The notes under the pieces were generated by a model. It saw nothing but the letters and a program-made list of their open reading frames with translations, was not told the origin of the DNA and made no database searches. From NCBI GenBank assembly GCA_944320015.1, contig CALUFO010000002.1:62001-126000 (forward strand): DNA of 64,000 nt, written 5' to 3'. The translations under genes were made by a program, and so were the position numbers. Source of the DNA: an uncultured Barnesiella sp. Its GTDB lineage: Bacteria; Bacteroidota; Bacteroidia; Bacteroidales; Barnesiellaceae. This document shows positions 62,429 to 64,000 of the stretch, piece by piece. Numbering within the stretch: position 1 is the first letter of the stretch; the number at the start of each line of letters is the position of its first letter.

Positions 62429-63694
62429 TTATTCGCCTTCGATAGCTTTCAACTTTTCTGCGTCGTTCAAGTTGTAGTAGATATTACGCAAAGCGTATTT
62501 GAAGTCGGGATTTTCACGATCCAACTCATAGGCTTTCTCGTAATACGGTTTCGACTTTTCAAACAAAGGAAGAACTTCGTTTGTTCTTGCTTCGCTATAT
62601 TTGGCATTGTCTGTGATCGAGCTAATCTCGTTATTCTTTTGAACGGCGAAGTTGAAATAGATACGACCTAAGTTCCCCAGCGCATCGGCATACGCCGGAT
62701 TTATAGCGATTGCTTTTTCAAAGCATTCGATCGATTGGTCATACTTTTTCTGCGATTCATACAGATTACCTTTTACATTCCAATATTCGGCGTTATCCGG
62801 CTCATCGGCCAGCAGGCTTTCGAGTTTGGCGATAGCTTCGTCATATTTCCCGCTGGATATGTAGAGGTTGATCAACTTCAAGGTGTAGGTGTTTTCCTTT
62901 TGCATTTTTTTGTTGCCGTTCTCGTCTTCAACTTCTACCATTTCGTTTTTGAAAAGGCTCTCACCTTCTTGCAAGGTATTGATCAGATTGACCGTATCTT
63001 GGGTCATTTCATACTCATACACAAGGTATTTGTAAATATCGTTTTGGTTGTAACCATTCCCTTTTGCATCGGTTAACGCACTTATTGCCAAGTCGGTATC
63101 GTTGGTTTGAAGTGCAGCCAACGCTCTGTTAAATTCCAAGATAGCGATTGTCGAGTCGGCCGGAAGCCCTTCTTTCTCGTCTTTCATGATAGACAGTTTG
63201 GGAATAGCCAGATAGATACCCCACACGTCGTAGGCTTTCTTGTATTCTTTTTGGTTGAAATAGTACACACCGGCATTGGCATATCCGTCGATGTTTTGTT
63301 TCAAAGTTTTGCGGATATTTTTGATGTGTTTGGGTTTAACTTTTCCTTTTTCGTTAGGCAAAGTATCCAATGCGATGGATTGCAAAAAGTATTCATAACT
63401 TTTTATCAAGGCTTCATACATGGGGCCGTCTCCATCTTTCAGGGTCATACCCACCATTTTTTGGGCATTGTCTTTTTCGAAATATGCGTTCTCGATAAAA
63501 CCGGCTACATACCATGTTTTGGCATCGTCTTTGGTTTCGGGGTTGACAAGTGCGCCTTTGATATTGTCACGAGCTTCTTGGAAGTTGGGACTTTCCATTT
63601 TTGCTTCACTGAAAGCTCGATTCACAGCTTTCTTTTGACCAAATGCGCAAATGACAGAAAGCAGTAAGACTACCGTTAATGTTGTTTTTTTCAT
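62429..63694 (-). CDS. Exported tetratricopeptide-repeat protein
   Basis: A 421-aa protein with a signal peptide (about residues 1-20, TTLTVVLLLSVICAFGQ), so periplasmic or surface-exposed. TPR repeats are clear at about 270-350 (LYISSGKYDEAIAKLESLLADEPDNAEYWNVKGNLYESQKKYDQSIECFEKAIAINPAYADALGNLGRIYFN region) and weaker in the N-terminal half (EYKKAYDVWGIYLAIP). No catalytic motif. It lies 28 bp downstream of gyrA on the same strand and may be co-transcribed. The role is unknown. Confidence 0.87.
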   Translation of the reverse strand: MKKTTLTVVLLLSVICAFGQKKAVNRAFSEAKMESPNFQEARDNIKGALVNPETKDDAKTWYVAGFIENAYFEKDNAQKMVGMTLKDGDGPMYEALIKSYEYFLQSIALDTLPNEKGKVKPKHIKNIRKTLKQNIDGYANAGVYYFNQKEYKKAYDVWGIYLAIPKLSIMKDEKEGLPADSTIAILEFNRALAALQTNDTDLAISALTDAKGNGYNQNDIYKYLVYEYEMTQDTVNLINTLQEGESLFKNEMVEVEDENGNKKMQKENTYTLKLINLYISSGKYDEAIAKLESLLADEPDNAEYWNVKGNLYESQKKYDQSIECFEKAIAINPAYADALGNLGRIYFNFAVQKNNEISSITDNAKYSEARTNEVLPLFEKSKPYYEKAYELDRENPDFKYALRNIYYNLNDAEKLKAIEGE

Positions 63695-63722
63695 TGCGTG
63701 TTATTTTTAGGGATTAATAATT

Positions 63723-64000
63723 TTATTCTGCTATTTCTGTGACATTGTCGTCTTGCATGTTTTCATCGACACTTTCCGATAAAACTTTGCAGACAGAGGC
63801 TATTTCGTCGTTTCGCTTTTCTAAGTTAATCAACCTCACTCCTTGTGTGGCTCGTCCCATGACACGGACATCGGCGACTTTCATGCGCAGGGTGATACCC
63901 GACTTGTTGATGATTACCAAATCATTCTCATCGGTTACACATTTTATAGCGACCAATGAGCCTGTTTTTTCAGTGATATTCAGTGTTTTAACACCTTTTC
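63723..64000 (-). CDS. gyrA: DNA gyrase subunit A, C-terminal end (partial, runs off window)
   Basis: The frame is open from the right edge to the stop at 63723, about 92 residues. It reads GVKTLNITEKTGSLVAIKCV at the edge, then the last beta-pinwheel blade (NDLVIINKSGITLRMKVADVRVMGRATQGVRLINLE) and an acidic tail (DENMQDDNVTEIAE). The RATQGVRLI segment is a GyrA pinwheel repeat. This domain wraps DNA so that gyrase can introduce negative supercoils. GyrA rather than ParC is chosen because of the pinwheel sequence and acidic tail; the catalytic domain and the GyrA box lie outside the window. Confidence 0.93.
   Translation of the reverse strand, partial: KGVKTLNITEKTGSLVAIKCVTDENDLVIINKSGITLRMKVADVRVMGRATQGVRLINLEKRNDEIASVCKVLSESVDENMQDDNVTEIAE

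Overview
This window is a stretch of ordinary chromosome from a member of the Bacteroidales (phylum Bacteroidota). The evidence is the set of family-specific genes (a short primary sigma factor of 286 aa, dipeptidyl-peptidase III with the HECLGH zinc motif, rubrerythrin with an N-terminal rubredoxin domain, PorV/OmpA-style envelope proteins) and more than twenty copies of the Bacteroidota -7 promoter element TAnnTTTG placed just upstream of genes. Genus cannot be fixed from sequence alone; a Barnesiella-like gut or oral Bacteroidales is a guess. No insertion sequence, prophage, CRISPR array, tRNA or rRNA gene was recognised.

Layout. 1-4.7 kb: an ECF sigma factor with the start of its downstream gene, then a fur-purA-DUF1015 operon and an AlkD-like protein. 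4.7-11.5 kb (minus): dxr-rseP-rlmI-like-dpp3, preceded by an M23-fold protein that has lost catalytic residues. 11.7-12.9 kb: an OmpA-family protein. 13-19.3 kb (minus): a five-gene leucine operon (leuA-leuC-leuD-second synthase-leuB) headed by what looks like a complete ribosome-mediated attenuator. 19.4-23.4 kb: outer-membrane protein, primary sigma factor, DegQ protease, RNase P RNA. 23.4-28.2 kb: YihY, RidA, folC, two half-size chromate transporters, a small NTF2-like protein. 28.3-32.4 kb (plus): queC-queD-queE and galM-galK. 32.5-42.8 kb: mutS2, glnS, TPR protein, MBL hydrolase, rsmG, DUF3298 lipoprotein, CvfB-like protein, leucine-rich-repeat protein. 42.9-46.4 kb: MlaF/MlaE lipid-transport pair, LptB, CPBP protease. 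46.7-53.7 kb (plus): hisH-hisA-hisF-hisIE-ftsE, lysC, lysA, perR-rubrerythrin. 53.9-64 kb: lepA, nhaA, LolC/E-type permease with an aminotransferase, a Yip1-like membrane protein, smpB, a THUMP-like methyltransferase, a TPR protein and the C-terminal end of gyrA.

How it fits together. The window is mostly housekeeping: amino-acid synthesis (leucine and probably isoleucine precursors, histidine, lysine/DAP), queuosine precursor synthesis, galactose use, envelope building and peroxide defence. The points most worth a second look are regulatory or relict: (i) the leu attenuator, with a 21-residue leader peptide containing five Leu and three Ile codons, an intrinsic terminator and a perfect 8-bp anti-terminator; (ii) a decayed second copy of the smpB 3' end about 1.5 kb downstream of smpB; (iii) a perfect PerR-type palindrome over the perR-rubrerythrin start; (iv) a palindrome over the lysC promoter; and (v) two orphan terminators that suggest small RNAs.
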